Source: Burkholderiales bacterium
Lineage (GTDB): Bacteria > Pseudomonadota > Gammaproteobacteria > Burkholderiales > Burkholderiaceae_C
Length of the DNA: 64,000 bases
Reading direction: 5' to 3'
Assembly: GCA_017307855.1 (NCBI GenBank)
Contig: JAFKGD010000013.1
Span: 248,001-312,000 of the forward strand
This document shows, piece by piece, positions 29,044 through 37,656 of this stretch (position 1 is the first letter of the stretch; the number at the start of each line of letters is the position of its first letter). Under the pieces are notes generated by a model, which was not told where the DNA came from, made no database searches, and was given only the letters and a program-made list of their open reading frames with translations. The translations under genes and the position numbers were made by a program.

Positions 29044-30012
29044 ATGGGTGAATTCGATCTCATCGCGCGCCATTTCAGGCGTCCTGTGAAGCACGCTGTG
29101 CTGGGCGGCGGCGACGACTGCGCGCTCATCGCGCCCGGCGCCGGCATGCAACTGGCCGTCTCCAGCGACATGCTGGTGGAAGGGCGGCATTTCCTCTCCA
29201 CCGTCGATCCGGCGCGGCTGGGCCACAAGGCCCTGGCCGTCAACCTGAGCGACCTGGCGGCCTGCGGCGCGCGCCCGGTGGCCTTCACGCTCGCGCTTTC
29301 GTTGCCGCGCGCCGAAGATGCCTGGCTCGAACGCTTCGCGCAGGGCCTCTACGCGCTGGCCGACGCCCACGGCTGCGAACTCATCGGCGGCGACACCACC
29401 CAGGGCCCGCTCAACCTCTGCATCACCGTCTTCGGCGAAGTGCCTGCCGGCCAGGCCCTGCTGCGCAGCGGCGCGCGCGCGGGTGACGACGTCTATGTGA
29501 GCGGCACGCTGGGCGCGGCGCGCGCGGCGCTGGAAGTATTCCGCGGCACGCTCTCGCTGCCGGAGCCGGCGCTGGCCATCGCGCGCGAGCGCATGGAACA
29601 ACCCACGCCACGCGTCGCGCTGGGCCAGGCGCTGCGTGGCGTGGCCAGCGCCGCATTGGACCTGAGCGACGGCCTGCTGGGCGATCTGGGTCATGTGCTG
29701 GCGGCCTCGCGCGTGGGCGCGCGCATCGAGGCGGAGCGCGTGCTCGGCTGCTTCGGCCTGCGCGGCGCGGGCCCGTTGCCCGCGCTCGGCGACTCACAGC
29801 GGCTCGAATGCGTGATGGCCGGCGGCGATGACTACGAGCTGGCTTTCACCGCTCCGCCGCAGGCACGTGCCGCCGTGGAGGCCGCCGCACGTGCGGCCAG
29901 CACCCCGGTGCAACGCATCGGCTGCATCGAGGCCGAGCCGGGCCTGCGCGTGGTGCAGGCCGATGGCACGCCGCTCGCGCAGCGCTTCCAGTCGTTCGAC
30001 CACTTCGCCTGA
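29044..30012 (+). CDS. thiL: Thiamine-monophosphate kinase
   Basis: 322 aa. It phosphorylates thiamine monophosphate to the active diphosphate. Signatures: GEFDLIARHF at the start, GGGDDCALIAPG, SSDMLVEGRHF, KALAVNLSDLAACGARP, GGDTTQGPLNL and AALDLSDGLLGDLGHVL. The ATG at 29044 fits the family; the preceding in-frame 13 residues do not. In many proteobacteria thiL is followed directly by pgpA; here a tautomerase and a LysR gene intervene. Confidence 0.95.
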   Translation: MGEFDLIARHFRRPVKHAVLGGGDDCALIAPGAGMQLAVSSDMLVEGRHFLSTVDPARLGHKALAVNLSDLAACGARPVAFTLALSLPRAEDAWLERFAQGLYALADAHGCELIGGDTTQGPLNLCITVFGEVPAGQALLRSGARAGDDVYVSGTLGAARAALEVFRGTLSLPEPALAIARERMEQPTPRVALGQALRGVASAALDLSDGLLGDLGHVLAASRVGARIEAERVLGCFGLRGAGPLPALGDSQRLECVMAGGDDYELAFTAPPQARAAVEAAARAASTPVQRIGCIEAEPGLRVVQADGTPLAQRFQSFDHFA

Positions 30013-30042
30013 GGCACCGGCCAGTGGCCACCGGCTGCGCCA

Positions 30043-30444
30043 TCAGGCCGCGGCGCGGGCCCCGCGCCGGCCCTGCTGGGTCTGCCCGCCGTAACCCCAG
30101 TCGGTGGCTGGCACCTCGCGCACGATCACGTAGCTCGCGGCCTCGAGCGGGCCGCCATGTCCCAGCTGGCGTTCGAGCTCGGCATGCGCCGCGCGCACGA
30201 ACTCGGCTTTCTCGGCGGCTGTGTTGGTACCGGCGGTGATGTGGATTTCGAGTTGCGCCGTGGGACGCTGCACGTCCTGGCCGCCGACGTACCAGCGCGC
30301 GGCCGGCAGATCGTCGATGGTGACGGCCGTGACATCGGCCTGCTTGTGCAGCACGCGCTCGGTGATCCGGGTCAGGGCCTGCGCCAGGGCCGGGTAGCGT
30401 TCGGGGTTTTGCAGCGGCGCAACGCGCAGGTTGAGGACGGGCAT
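30043..30444 (-). CDS. Tautomerase family protein (4-oxalocrotonate tautomerase-like)
   Basis: 133 aa. It begins MPVLNLRV, so removal of Met exposes the N-terminal proline that acts as catalytic base in this superfamily. AQLEIHITAGTNTAAEKAEFVRAAHAELERQLG fits the beta-alpha-beta unit. It is longer than the 62-residue classic form. I use the ATG at 30444 because the preceding in-frame stretch lies in the promoter region. It is divergent from a LysR gene that probably controls it. Substrate unknown. Confidence 0.82.
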   Translation of the reverse strand: MPVLNLRVAPLQNPERYPALAQALTRITERVLHKQADVTAVTIDDLPAARWYVGGQDVQRPTAQLEIHITAGTNTAAEKAEFVRAAHAELERQLGHGGPLEAASYVIVREVPATDWGYGGQTQQGRRGARAAA

Positions 30445-30531
30445 GGCGTGTGTCTCCTGTCGATTCAGTGTCCGGTCGTCCCTCCAGAGGGCATGTACTG
30501 AATCTAGTGACTTGCTCCCGCTGGCGAAACC

Positions 30532-30570
30532 TTGCCGCAGGCAAATGGGTTTTGCACCGAGCGCAAAACC
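30532..30570. promoter_or_regulatory. Two LysR-type binding sites between tautomerase and LysR genes
   Basis: Site 1 is TTGCC-GCA-GGCAA (30532-30544). Site 2 has perfect 8-bp arms GGTTTTGC (30548-30555) and GCAAAACC (30563-30570). Each contains the T-N11-A pattern (T30532/A30544 and T30553/A30565), and the two are 21 bases apart, i.e. on the same helix face. This fits a LysR tetramer site. Confidence 0.65.
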
Positions 30571-30596
30571 AGGCGGCAACCGCTACCATCGCCGTC

Positions 30597-31520
30597 ATGC
30601 GCGAACTGGCTTTCGACGACCTGCAACTATTCACGCGCGTGGCCGAATGCGGCTCGCTGTCCGTGGTGGCGCGCGAGCGCGAGGCACCGGTGAGCCGCAT
30701 CTCCCGCGCGCTCAACCGCATCGAGGCCGCCTGCGGCGTGCGCCTGCTCCACCGCAGCACGCATGGCCTGTCGCTCACGCCCGAGGGCGAGACCTTCCTC
30801 GACTACTGCCAGCGCATGGCCGGCACCTATGCCGACCTGGAAACCGAGTTCACCGGCCGCGCGCACGAGGTGGGCGGCCTGGTGCGCGTGGCCGTGAGCC
30901 CGTCGATGGCGCACTACCTCATCGTGCCGAGCCTCGCCGGCCTGAGCGAGCGGCATCCGCGGCTGCAGGTGGACATCCAGGCCGAAGACCGGCTGGTGGA
31001 CATGGTGCGTGAAGGCGTCGACATCGCCATCCGCACGGGCTCGGTTCAGGACGATTCGGTGGTGGCCCGGCGCATCGGCGTACACACCCGCCGCCTGTAC
31101 GCCACGCCGGAGTACCTGCGCCGCTTCGGCACGCCGCGACACCCGGACGAACTCGAGGGCCACCGCCTCATCACCAACAGCGCGGCGCTGCACCTCAACC
31201 GCTGGCCCTGGATCATCGACGGCGTGGCGGTGGAACGGCCCATGCGCGGGCTCTACCGCGCGGCCTCCACCGGCGTGATGATGTCGATGGTGCTGGAGGG
31301 CCTGGGCATCTGCCGCTGCAACGATCTGGTCACGCGTCCGCTGCAGGCGCAGGGCCTGCTGGTGCCGGTGCTCGAATCGTTCACCGATCCACAGGAGTTC
31401 CCCGTGTATGCCGTGATGCCGCCGCAACGCGACCGGCTGCCACGCGTGCGCGCCTGCCTGGCCTGGTGGACCGAGTACTTTGGCAAGATGGAGTCTCCCG
31501 CAACGGGGCCGAGCCGATGA
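30597..31520 (+). CDS. LysR-family transcriptional regulator
   Basis: 307 aa. The N-terminal winged helix is LQLFTRVAECGSLSVVARER...VSRISRALNRIEAACGVRLLHRSTHGLSLTPEG in outline, followed by the co-inducer domain (GLVRVAVSPSMAHYLIVPSL). It is divergent from the tautomerase, so it probably regulates that gene and itself. Its stop overlaps the pgpA start as ATGA, so it is coupled to pgpA even though the functions are unrelated. Nothing identifies it as PhcA specifically. Confidence 0.88.
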   Translation: MRELAFDDLQLFTRVAECGSLSVVAREREAPVSRISRALNRIEAACGVRLLHRSTHGLSLTPEGETFLDYCQRMAGTYADLETEFTGRAHEVGGLVRVAVSPSMAHYLIVPSLAGLSERHPRLQVDIQAEDRLVDMVREGVDIAIRTGSVQDDSVVARRIGVHTRRLYATPEYLRRFGTPRHPDELEGHRLITNSAALHLNRWPWIIDGVAVERPMRGLYRAASTGVMMSMVLEGLGICRCNDLVTRPLQAQGLLVPVLESFTDPQEFPVYAVMPPQRDRLPRVRACLAWWTEYFGKMESPATGPSR

Positions 31521-32071
31521 CCGCAACCGATTCCTCCACACCTTCTTCTTCCGCCGACGCGCCGCCGCGCCCGGGCCTGGCGTTTTTGTTCGCCCATCCG
31601 GCGCATGCCATCGCGTTGGGGCTGGGCTCGGGCCTGGCGCGGCTGGCGCCCGGCACCAGCGGCACGCTGTGGGCCTGGGCCACCTTCGTCATCTGGCAGC
31701 GCTTCGTGCCCGCCGCGCAGTTCGATGCGTGGACGGCGGCGGTGCTCGCGCTGTCGCTGCCGCTGGGCTGGTGGGCCTGCACGGTGACGGCGCGGAACAT
31801 GAACGTGGCCGACCCCGGCCAGATCGTCTGGGACGAGATCGTCGCATTCTGGCTGGTGCTGTGGCTCATCGTGCCGGCGGGCTTCTTCGGACAACTCGCG
31901 GCCTTCCTGCTGTTCCGCTACTTCGATGCCGCCAAGCCGGGTCCGGTGCGCTGGGCCGATTCGCTGTTCAAGGGCTTCGGCGCGCGCGGCGGCTTCGGCA
32001 TCCTGTTCGACGACCTGGTGGCCGCTGCCTGCACGCTGCTGGTCATCGCGCTGTGGCGCTGGGTGTGGTGA
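31517..32071 (+). CDS. pgpA: Phosphatidylglycerophosphatase A
   Basis: 184 aa inner-membrane enzyme that makes phosphatidylglycerol from its phosphate. Motifs: GLGSGLARLAPGTSGTLWAW, DPGQIVWDEIVAFWLVL and FRYFDAAKPGPVRWAD, with about four membrane segments. The start overlaps the LysR stop by four bases. The stop overlaps a GTG start candidate of pncC. Confidence 0.93.
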   Translation: MTATDSSTPSSSADAPPRPGLAFLFAHPAHAIALGLGSGLARLAPGTSGTLWAWATFVIWQRFVPAAQFDAWTAAVLALSLPLGWWACTVTARNMNVADPGQIVWDEIVAFWLVLWLIVPAGFFGQLAAFLLFRYFDAAKPGPVRWADSLFKGFGARGGFGILFDDLVAAACTLLVIALWRWVW

Positions 32072-32076
32072 CGCGC

Positions 32077-32556
32077 ATGGCCTCAGACGATGTCGTGCGC
32101 GCGCTGGCCGAAGCCCTGCTGACGCGCGGCTGGATGATGGCGACGGCCGAGAGCTGCACCGGCGGGCTGATCGCCGGCGCCTGTACCGACCTGCCCGGAT
32201 CGAGCGCGTGGTTCGAGCGCGGCTTCGTCACCTATTCCAACGAGGCCAAGACCGACCTGGTGGGCGTGCCGGCCGCGCTGATCACGCTTCACGGCGCCGT
32301 CAGCGAGCCCGTGGCGCGCGCCATGGCCAGCGGTGCGCTCGCGCGCTCGCGTGCGCAGGTGGCGGTGGCGGTCACCGGCGTGGCCGGCCCCACGGGCGGC
32401 AGCGCGGAGAAGCCGGTGGGAACGGTGTGGTTCGGCTTCGCCACACCGGTGGGTGTACAGGCCGCGCTCATGCGTTTCGATGGCGATCGCGCGGCCGTGC
32501 GTTCATCCACCGTGACACACGCGTTGGTCGGCCTGCTGGCACGCGTGCGGGGCTGA
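32077..32556 (+). CDS. pncC: Nicotinamide-nucleotide amidohydrolase (CinA C-terminal domain)
   Basis: 159 aa. It deamidates NMN to nicotinic acid mononucleotide in NAD salvage. Family motifs: MATAESCTGGLIAGACTDLPGSS, YSNEAKTDLVGV, HGAVSEPVARAMA and VTGVAGPTGGSAEKPVGTV. A GTG at 32068 overlapping the pgpA stop would add three residues. The long CinA N-terminal domain is absent, as is common. It ends eight bases from the converging phcQ-like gene. Confidence 0.92.
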   Translation: MASDDVVRALAEALLTRGWMMATAESCTGGLIAGACTDLPGSSAWFERGFVTYSNEAKTDLVGVPAALITLHGAVSEPVARAMASGALARSRAQVAVAVTGVAGPTGGSAEKPVGTVWFGFATPVGVQAALMRFDGDRAAVRSSTVTHALVGLLARVRG

Positions 32557-32564
32557 CAAGTTGC

Positions 32565-33542
32565 TCAGGCGTCGCGGCCTTCGCCCAGCCGCTCGATGCA
32601 GTCAGCCATCCAGTCGTCAGGCAGCACGGGCAGCGCGCTCGCGGGCAGCGGCTCCATGCGCCAGGCGTCACCCTCGGCCTGCACCTGGGCTGGCTGGCCA
32701 CGCCAGAGCTGCCAGGCCAGCCAGGCCACGCTGGCCGCGCTTGGGGTTTCGCGCGTCGGCGCCTCCAGGGGCCAGGTGAACACCCGGCGGTCGGTCACCA
32801 CCAGGCTCGATCCCTCCACGCGCGCCGCGCCCGGCAGCGCCTGGGCCAGCGCGGCCAGGGTATCTGTAGTGTCGGCACCGCTGCCGAAAGCGGGCTCCCA
32901 GCGCGCCAGCAACTGGCCGATGGCGATGGCGCGCTGTGCCTCCAGCTGGGCGAGGTCGGCGTGGTCGAGCGCATGCCAGTCGATGCCCGGTGCGCCGGCG
33001 CCCACCTGCAGCGCGGTGTCGAGATAGGCGTAGAGCGCGGGCGCGGACCCCGGCCGCACGAAGCCCGCGGCCGCCACGGCCAGATGCCCCACGCGCTGGG
33101 ACAGCAGTTGCTGCTGCTGCACCAGCATCTTCTCGCGCAGCAGGCCGTCGCGCTCGTTGCGCAGCGTGGCGAGTTCGAGCGCATTGCGCAGGTCGGCCTT
33201 GAGGATGTCGATGTCCCAAGGCTTGGTGACGTAGCGGTAGATCTCGCCGCTGTTGATCGCCTCGATGGCTTCGCCCAGCTCGGAGTACGCCGTCGTCAGC
33301 ATGCGCACGATGCCCGGGTGATGCTCGCGGGCGTGGCGCAGCAGTTCGTTGCCGTAGGCGCCGGGCATGCGCTGATCCGAGATCAGCACGGCGATGCGGC
33401 CGGCGTGCTCGGCCAGCAGCGCGCGGCCTTCTTCCACCGAGCCGGCGGTGAGCACGGGGGCGAATGGGCGGACCAGGCGCTCGAAGTACTTGAGTGCCAT
33501 GGCCTCGTCGTCGACATAGAGGATGGTGTCGGGTCGGATCAT
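32565..33542 (-). CDS. phcQ: PhcQ-like response regulator
   Basis: 325 aa. The receiver domain is at about 1-125, with DD at 11-12, phospho-acceptor Asp56 in ISDQRMPG and conserved Lys107 (YVTKPWD). No HTH or enzyme domain is recognisable in the remaining 200 residues, which begin with a predicted coiled coil (LRNERDGLLREKMLVQQQQLL). It is the last gene of a four-gene operon, 27 bases after the receiver-kinase gene. By position and architecture it corresponds to PhcQ of Ralstonia solanacearum; the symbol is inferred from context. Confidence 0.7.
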   Translation of the reverse strand: MIRPDTILYVDDEAMALKYFERLVRPFAPVLTAGSVEEGRALLAEHAGRIAVLISDQRMPGAYGNELLRHAREHHPGIVRMLTTAYSELGEAIEAINSGEIYRYVTKPWDIDILKADLRNALELATLRNERDGLLREKMLVQQQQLLSQRVGHLAVAAAGFVRPGSAPALYAYLDTALQVGAGAPGIDWHALDHADLAQLEAQRAIAIGQLLARWEPAFGSGADTTDTLAALAQALPGAARVEGSSLVVTDRRVFTWPLEAPTRETPSAASVAWLAWQLWRGQPAQVQAEGDAWRMEPLPASALPVLPDDWMADCIERLGEGRDA

Positions 33543-33569
33543 GTTGGTGCGGAGATGGGGGCGCCGGCG

Positions 33570-34724
33570 TCAGGCCGGCTGGAAAAGAAGGGACACGGTG
33601 CAGCCCTGGCCAGGCACCGACTCGATGGCGATGCCGCCGCCCAGCGACTGCAGCACGCGCCGACAGAACAGCAGGCCCATGCCGTTGCCGCCGCTGCCGG
33701 CGCGGGTGGTGACGGCCTCGTGCGTCAGGCGGCGCAGCAGGTCGGGCGCGATGCCGGGGCCGTTGTCCGCCACTCGCAGGCACGGCCGCGGGGCGCCTTG
33801 GCCGTCTGCCGCCTCGCGCGAGAGGCTGATGCGCAACTGCGGGGCCGTCTGGCCGCGCAGTGCCTGCAGCGCGTTCTTGGTGAGCGTGCTGACCACCAGG
33901 AACAGCAGGTCGCGCTGTCCGGGCAGCGCGAAGTCGGCCCGCAGGTCGGTCTGCACCCAGTCGCGCTCACCGTCCTCGAACGGGTACTCGCGCAGCAGTG
34001 CCCCCACCAGATCGGCTGCCGTCACGCCCTGCGCCACCAGGCCCGGGTGGGCCTCGCGCGCCGATTTGACGAAGGTGGACACCAGCGACTGGCAGTACAG
34101 CGCGTTGCGCTCGGCCGCCTCCAGTGCCGAGAGCACCTCGCCGGGCCGGCCCTCGGAGAAGCGCGCCAGGCCCGGCGTGTCGCCGTCGGGCTGGTGGCGC
34201 TCGCGCAACGCGGTCATGTAACCGCGCACCGTCGTCAGCGGCGTGTTGAGTTCGTGTGCGAGAAAGCCCAGCGTTTCGCGCACGGCCAGCGCACGGCCTT
34301 CATGCAGGGCCTGCGCCAGCGCCTGGGAGCGGTGGCGGGCCAGCGCTTCGCGCAGGGCTTCGCGCGTCTGCGCGGGATCGAGCGGCTTCTCGAGAATGCG
34401 GAACACCTGGCCCTGGTTGACGGCGGCGATCGCCATGTCTTTCTCGGCGTACGCCGTGACCAGCAGCCGCACGATCGCGCGGTGCTCGCGCTGTGCCTGG
34501 GCCATCAGCTCCAGGCCGTTGCGTCCCGGCATGCGGTAGTCGGCCGCCAGCACCGCGATGTCGGCGCCGGGCTGGGTCAGCCGCAGCAGCGCTTCTGCCA
34601 CGCTGGGCGCCGTGACGATGCGGAACTCGTCGGAGAAGGCGCGCTGGAACCACTTGCATGCCTGCGGCTCGTCGTCCACGTAGAGGATAGTTTCGGCCTG
34701 GGCATAGGCGGGCACGGCGTTCAT
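33570..34724 (-). CDS. phcR: PhcR-like receiver-histidine kinase protein
   Basis: 384 aa. An N-terminal receiver (about 10-130; DD 17-18, Asp62 in AADYRMPG, Lys113 in LEKP) is fused to a C-terminal kinase with His157 in LGFLAHELNTPLTT and ATP-binding boxes NALQAL, VADNGPGIAP and NGMGLLFCRR. There is no membrane segment. A receiver with a kinase-like output is the hallmark of Ralstonia PhcR. Both phospho-sites are intact. Its start overlaps the stop of the kinase gene upstream as ATGA. Confidence 0.75.
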   Translation of the reverse strand: MNAVPAYAQAETILYVDDEPQACKWFQRAFSDEFRIVTAPSVAEALLRLTQPGADIAVLAADYRMPGRNGLELMAQAQREHRAIVRLLVTAYAEKDMAIAAVNQGQVFRILEKPLDPAQTREALREALARHRSQALAQALHEGRALAVRETLGFLAHELNTPLTTVRGYMTALRERHQPDGDTPGLARFSEGRPGEVLSALEAAERNALYCQSLVSTFVKSAREAHPGLVAQGVTAADLVGALLREYPFEDGERDWVQTDLRADFALPGQRDLLFLVVSTLTKNALQALRGQTAPQLRISLSREAADGQGAPRPCLRVADNGPGIAPDLLRRLTHEAVTTRAGSGGNGMGLLFCRRVLQSLGGGIAIESVPGQGCTVSLLFQPA

Positions 34725-36091
34725 TCGGCGTCTCCCCGGTCGGTGGTTGCGCCGCCTGCGTTGGCCTGCGCGAGATCGAGTTCGAATTCCGTCCAGGCGC
34801 CGGGCTCGCTGGCTACACGCAGCTCGCCGCCGTGCCGCTGCACGATGGCATAGCTGACCGACAGCCCCAGGCCCAGCCCCTGGCCGACATCACGCGTGGT
34901 GAAAAACGGGTCGAACACGCGCGTCATGTGCTCGGGCGCGATGCCCGTGCCGTTGTCGCGTACGGCCAGGTGCAGGCGACCGTCCTGCGCCCGGCCGCGC
35001 ACCGTGATCCGGGGCTCGGCGCGGCCGGATTTCTGGAGCGCCAGCGCGGCGTTGGAGAACAGGTTGATCAACACGCCGATGAGACCGGGCTCATCGCCCA
35101 CCACGTGGGTGTCCATCGGCAGCTCGACCTCGAACCGCACGCCCTTGAGCTCGTGGCCGGCCAGGCGGCGCGCCGAATCGACCGCCTTTTCCAGCACGAA
35201 CACGCGGGCCGGGTTCTCGCCCGGCTTCTGGTAGGCGAAGGTCTTGAGGTCGGAGACGATGTTCTGCACGCGCTGCATGCCCTCGCGCGCATCGACGAGG
35301 CTCTCGTTGAGGTCGGCGCTGGCCTTGGCCGCCGGATCGGCCAGCGCCATGTTGAGCGCCATCATGCTGTAGTTGACCGGGTTGTTGACCTCGTGCAGCA
35401 GGCCGGCCGACAGCGTGCCCAGCGCTGCCATCTTCTCCTGCTGGATCATGTGGCCCTTGACCTCGGCCAGCGCGGCGTTGGTCTGCCGCAGGTCGTCGTT
35501 GGCGCGCTCCACCGCCTGCTTGAGCTGCCATGATTGCCGGCGCCAGCGCCCGCTGTAGACCGCAATGACGGCGCACACCACGGCGTAGAACAGCAGGAAG
35601 AGCATGTTGCCGGCCAGCGTGCTGGGCCGCTCGACGCCGTACGGCGACAGCAGGCAGGCCGCCACGTAGGCCATCACGGTGCCCAGGCCGAAAGCGATGG
35701 CTTCCAGCAGCGTGAGCGGCAGGAAGAACCCGATGCCGCTGAGCGCGAAAGTCAGGCCCACGAAGTAGATGGACTGCTCGCCCTCGGTGCGGCCGATCAT
35801 CCAGCAGATGGCCAGTTGCGGCACGCACAGCCAGAAGTAGGTGAGCCACTGCAGGTGCCGGCGGCCCCACTCGAAGGCGTAGCTCAGCAGCACGGCGCCG
35901 ATGATGCATGACGCCAGGAGGCGCACCAGCGCGAACTCGGCCAGGCGGTCCGGGTAGAAGGCCAGGTCGAGCCCGATGCCACCGAGCATCAGCACGATGG
36001 TGACGACGCAGGTGGCGCGGCTGTAGAACAGCAGGTACTGCTGCTGCTCGGCCTGCCAGCCGGGCTCGTGGCCGCGTCGCGTGAGGTTCAT
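34721..36091 (-). CDS. phcS: PhcS-like membrane sensor histidine kinase
   Basis: 456 aa. Six or so membrane helices occupy about residues 25-180, then a short coiled coil, then a kinase core with His233 in AALGTLSAGLLHEVNNPVNY, an N-box (LINLFSNAALAL), DNGTGIAPEHM and GLGLGLSVSYAIV. The membrane domain itself is the likely sensor, as for hydrophobic fatty-acid signals. The frame is open far upstream, antisense to another gene, but the ATG at 36091 overlaps the methyltransferase stop, a convincing start. Confidence 0.78.
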   Translation of the reverse strand: MNLTRRGHEPGWQAEQQQYLLFYSRATCVVTIVLMLGGIGLDLAFYPDRLAEFALVRLLASCIIGAVLLSYAFEWGRRHLQWLTYFWLCVPQLAICWMIGRTEGEQSIYFVGLTFALSGIGFFLPLTLLEAIAFGLGTVMAYVAACLLSPYGVERPSTLAGNMLFLLFYAVVCAVIAVYSGRWRRQSWQLKQAVERANDDLRQTNAALAEVKGHMIQQEKMAALGTLSAGLLHEVNNPVNYSMMALNMALADPAAKASADLNESLVDAREGMQRVQNIVSDLKTFAYQKPGENPARVFVLEKAVDSARRLAGHELKGVRFEVELPMDTHVVGDEPGLIGVLINLFSNAALALQKSGRAEPRITVRGRAQDGRLHLAVRDNGTGIAPEHMTRVFDPFFTTRDVGQGLGLGLSVSYAIVQRHGGELRVASEPGAWTEFELDLAQANAGGATTDRGDAE

Positions 36092-37656
36092 GGTGCCGGG
36101 CCGTTGCGCGGCGACACGGCCGCCTCGAGAAACACGTTGACGCCGGTGGCATCGGTCCAGGTGCGCGCGTCGCGCAGGCCCTCGGGCAACACGGCCAGCA
36201 GCCCGCCCTCGTCGCGGTAGATGAGGTACCACTCGAGGAAGTGCTCCATCCACAGCCGTTCCGGGTTGGCCGCATGCACGTTGGTCACCAGGATGGCCGC
36301 GCCGTCGCGGCAGCGCGAGACGAAGTAGGCGATCAGCCGGTTGCAGACCTTGTCGCTCAGATAGTCGAACAGGCCCGCGCAATAGACGAAGTCGAAGCTC
36401 TCGGGCGTGGACGGTCCGCGCACGCGCGACGCGCGCTTGAGCAGCTGGTTCACCGATTCGTGCTGCAGCGTCAGGTGCAGCTCGTGACCGGCCGCGCGGG
36501 CGGCGGCCTCCAGTTGCGTGCGCGTGTATTCCAGCGTCTCCTCGCTGAAATCCACCAGCGTGAAGTCGAGCCAGCGCGTCAGCGGCGTGGTCTGCAGCAG
36601 CCGCACGATCTCCACCGCCGGGCCGCAGCCCACGTTGAGCACGCGCATCGGCCGCCCGGCGGCTTCGCCCTGGCGCGCCAGCTGCATGAGCCGCTCGACG
36701 AGGATGTCGATGCGGTTGCGGTGCGCCTGCGCCACACCGGCCTGCAGGAACATGTAGTTGACGAGCTGGAAGTAAGTGCTCGGCCCCTGGCGCGGGTCGC
36801 CCAGGATCTGGTTGACCATCTCGTAGTCGCCTGCATAGCCCAGCGGCTTGGCGTAGGTGCGCCACACGAAAGGCGCGCGCAGGATCAGCGGATGAATGGC
36901 CGCCTGCGCGAAGCTGCGGTGCATCACCGCCAGCTCGGGCTCGACGGCCAGCGCCTCGCCCTCGAACCATTGCAGGTAGTCGCGGCCCTTGTGCAACAGC
37001 GGCGCGGCCAGCTCCATGAAGATGTCCTCGCGGATGCGGCCGCTGCCCTCGCGGGGAAGGGCCGACACCACGTCGGCCTGGTCGACCCAGCGCGTGATCT
37101 CGGAGAAGTAGGCGCGCATCTCGCTGACCACCACCTGGTAATCGCGCCGCACGCGGAAGCGCTGCGTCCAGTCTTCCACGAAGCGCGTGGCCTCGCGCAT
37201 CACGTTGCCGGGCTCGCGGCCCATCGTGGCCAGCTCGTTCCATTCGTCGGTGAGCGTGACCGAGGCCACAGCCATGAGCCCGGTGTTGACCAGGCTGACC
37301 ACGACCGCCTTGCCCTCGTACACGCGCTGGTCGCCCGCTCGCACCACCAGTTCGCTCAGCACCTCGCTGATCTGGACGATCGAGTAGGGGTTGTAGATTT
37401 CCATCACCAGCGCGCGGCGCTGCAGGCTGGTGAGCGTGCCGCGTACCGGGTCGCCCTGGCTGTTGCGGAAAGTGATGACCGGATCGATCTGACGGATGGA
37501 CTGCACTGGAAGGATGGTGTTCGCGGATCGGTACGACGACGATGGCAGGGCCGGGCGCGCCGTGCCCGCCGCGGCTTCGCCGCCTGCTGCACTGTGCCTT
37601 TCGCGTTCCTTCCGGTACCCCGCCCTGTTCGCGGCATTGTAGGCACGCTCGCGCAT
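36088..37656 (-). CDS. phcB: PhcB-like SAM-dependent methyltransferase
   Basis: About 522 aa. An N-terminal beta-rich, PilZ-like region (about 58-138) is followed by a helical linker with KPLGYAGDYEMVNQIL and a class I methyltransferase domain with motif I VLNVGCGPA near 340. This architecture fits the enzymes annotated for 3-hydroxypalmitic acid methyl ester synthesis (PhcB in Ralstonia). It is the first gene of the operon. The start is uncertain: residues 20-50 are low complexity, TACAAT (minus strand, 37635-37640) lies inside, and GTG at 37506 would give a protein that starts at the domain boundary. Confidence 0.75.
   Translation of the reverse strand: MRERAYNAANRAGYRKERERHSAAGGEAAAGTARPALPSSSYRSANTILPVQSIRQIDPVITFRNSQGDPVRGTLTSLQRRALVMEIYNPYSIVQISEVLSELVVRAGDQRVYEGKAVVVSLVNTGLMAVASVTLTDEWNELATMGREPGNVMREATRFVEDWTQRFRVRRDYQVVVSEMRAYFSEITRWVDQADVVSALPREGSGRIREDIFMELAAPLLHKGRDYLQWFEGEALAVEPELAVMHRSFAQAAIHPLILRAPFVWRTYAKPLGYAGDYEMVNQILGDPRQGPSTYFQLVNYMFLQAGVAQAHRNRIDILVERLMQLARQGEAAGRPMRVLNVGCGPAVEIVRLLQTTPLTRWLDFTLVDFSEETLEYTRTQLEAAARAAGHELHLTLQHESVNQLLKRASRVRGPSTPESFDFVYCAGLFDYLSDKVCNRLIAYFVSRCRDGAAILVTNVHAANPERLWMEHFLEWYLIYRDEGGLLAVLPEGLRDARTWTDATGVNVFLEAAVSPRNGPAP

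Noticed and set aside
30597..31520. This LysR gene as PhcA, the regulator of the nearby phc-like operon
   Set aside because: It has its own divergent tautomerase partner and operator sites, and is separated from the operon by convergent genes. Nothing specific to PhcA was seen.
31926..34853. A 975-codon plus-strand frame through pncC and the two receiver genes
   Set aside because: It is antisense to the phcQ- and phcR-like genes and out of frame with pgpA and pncC; no domain seen.
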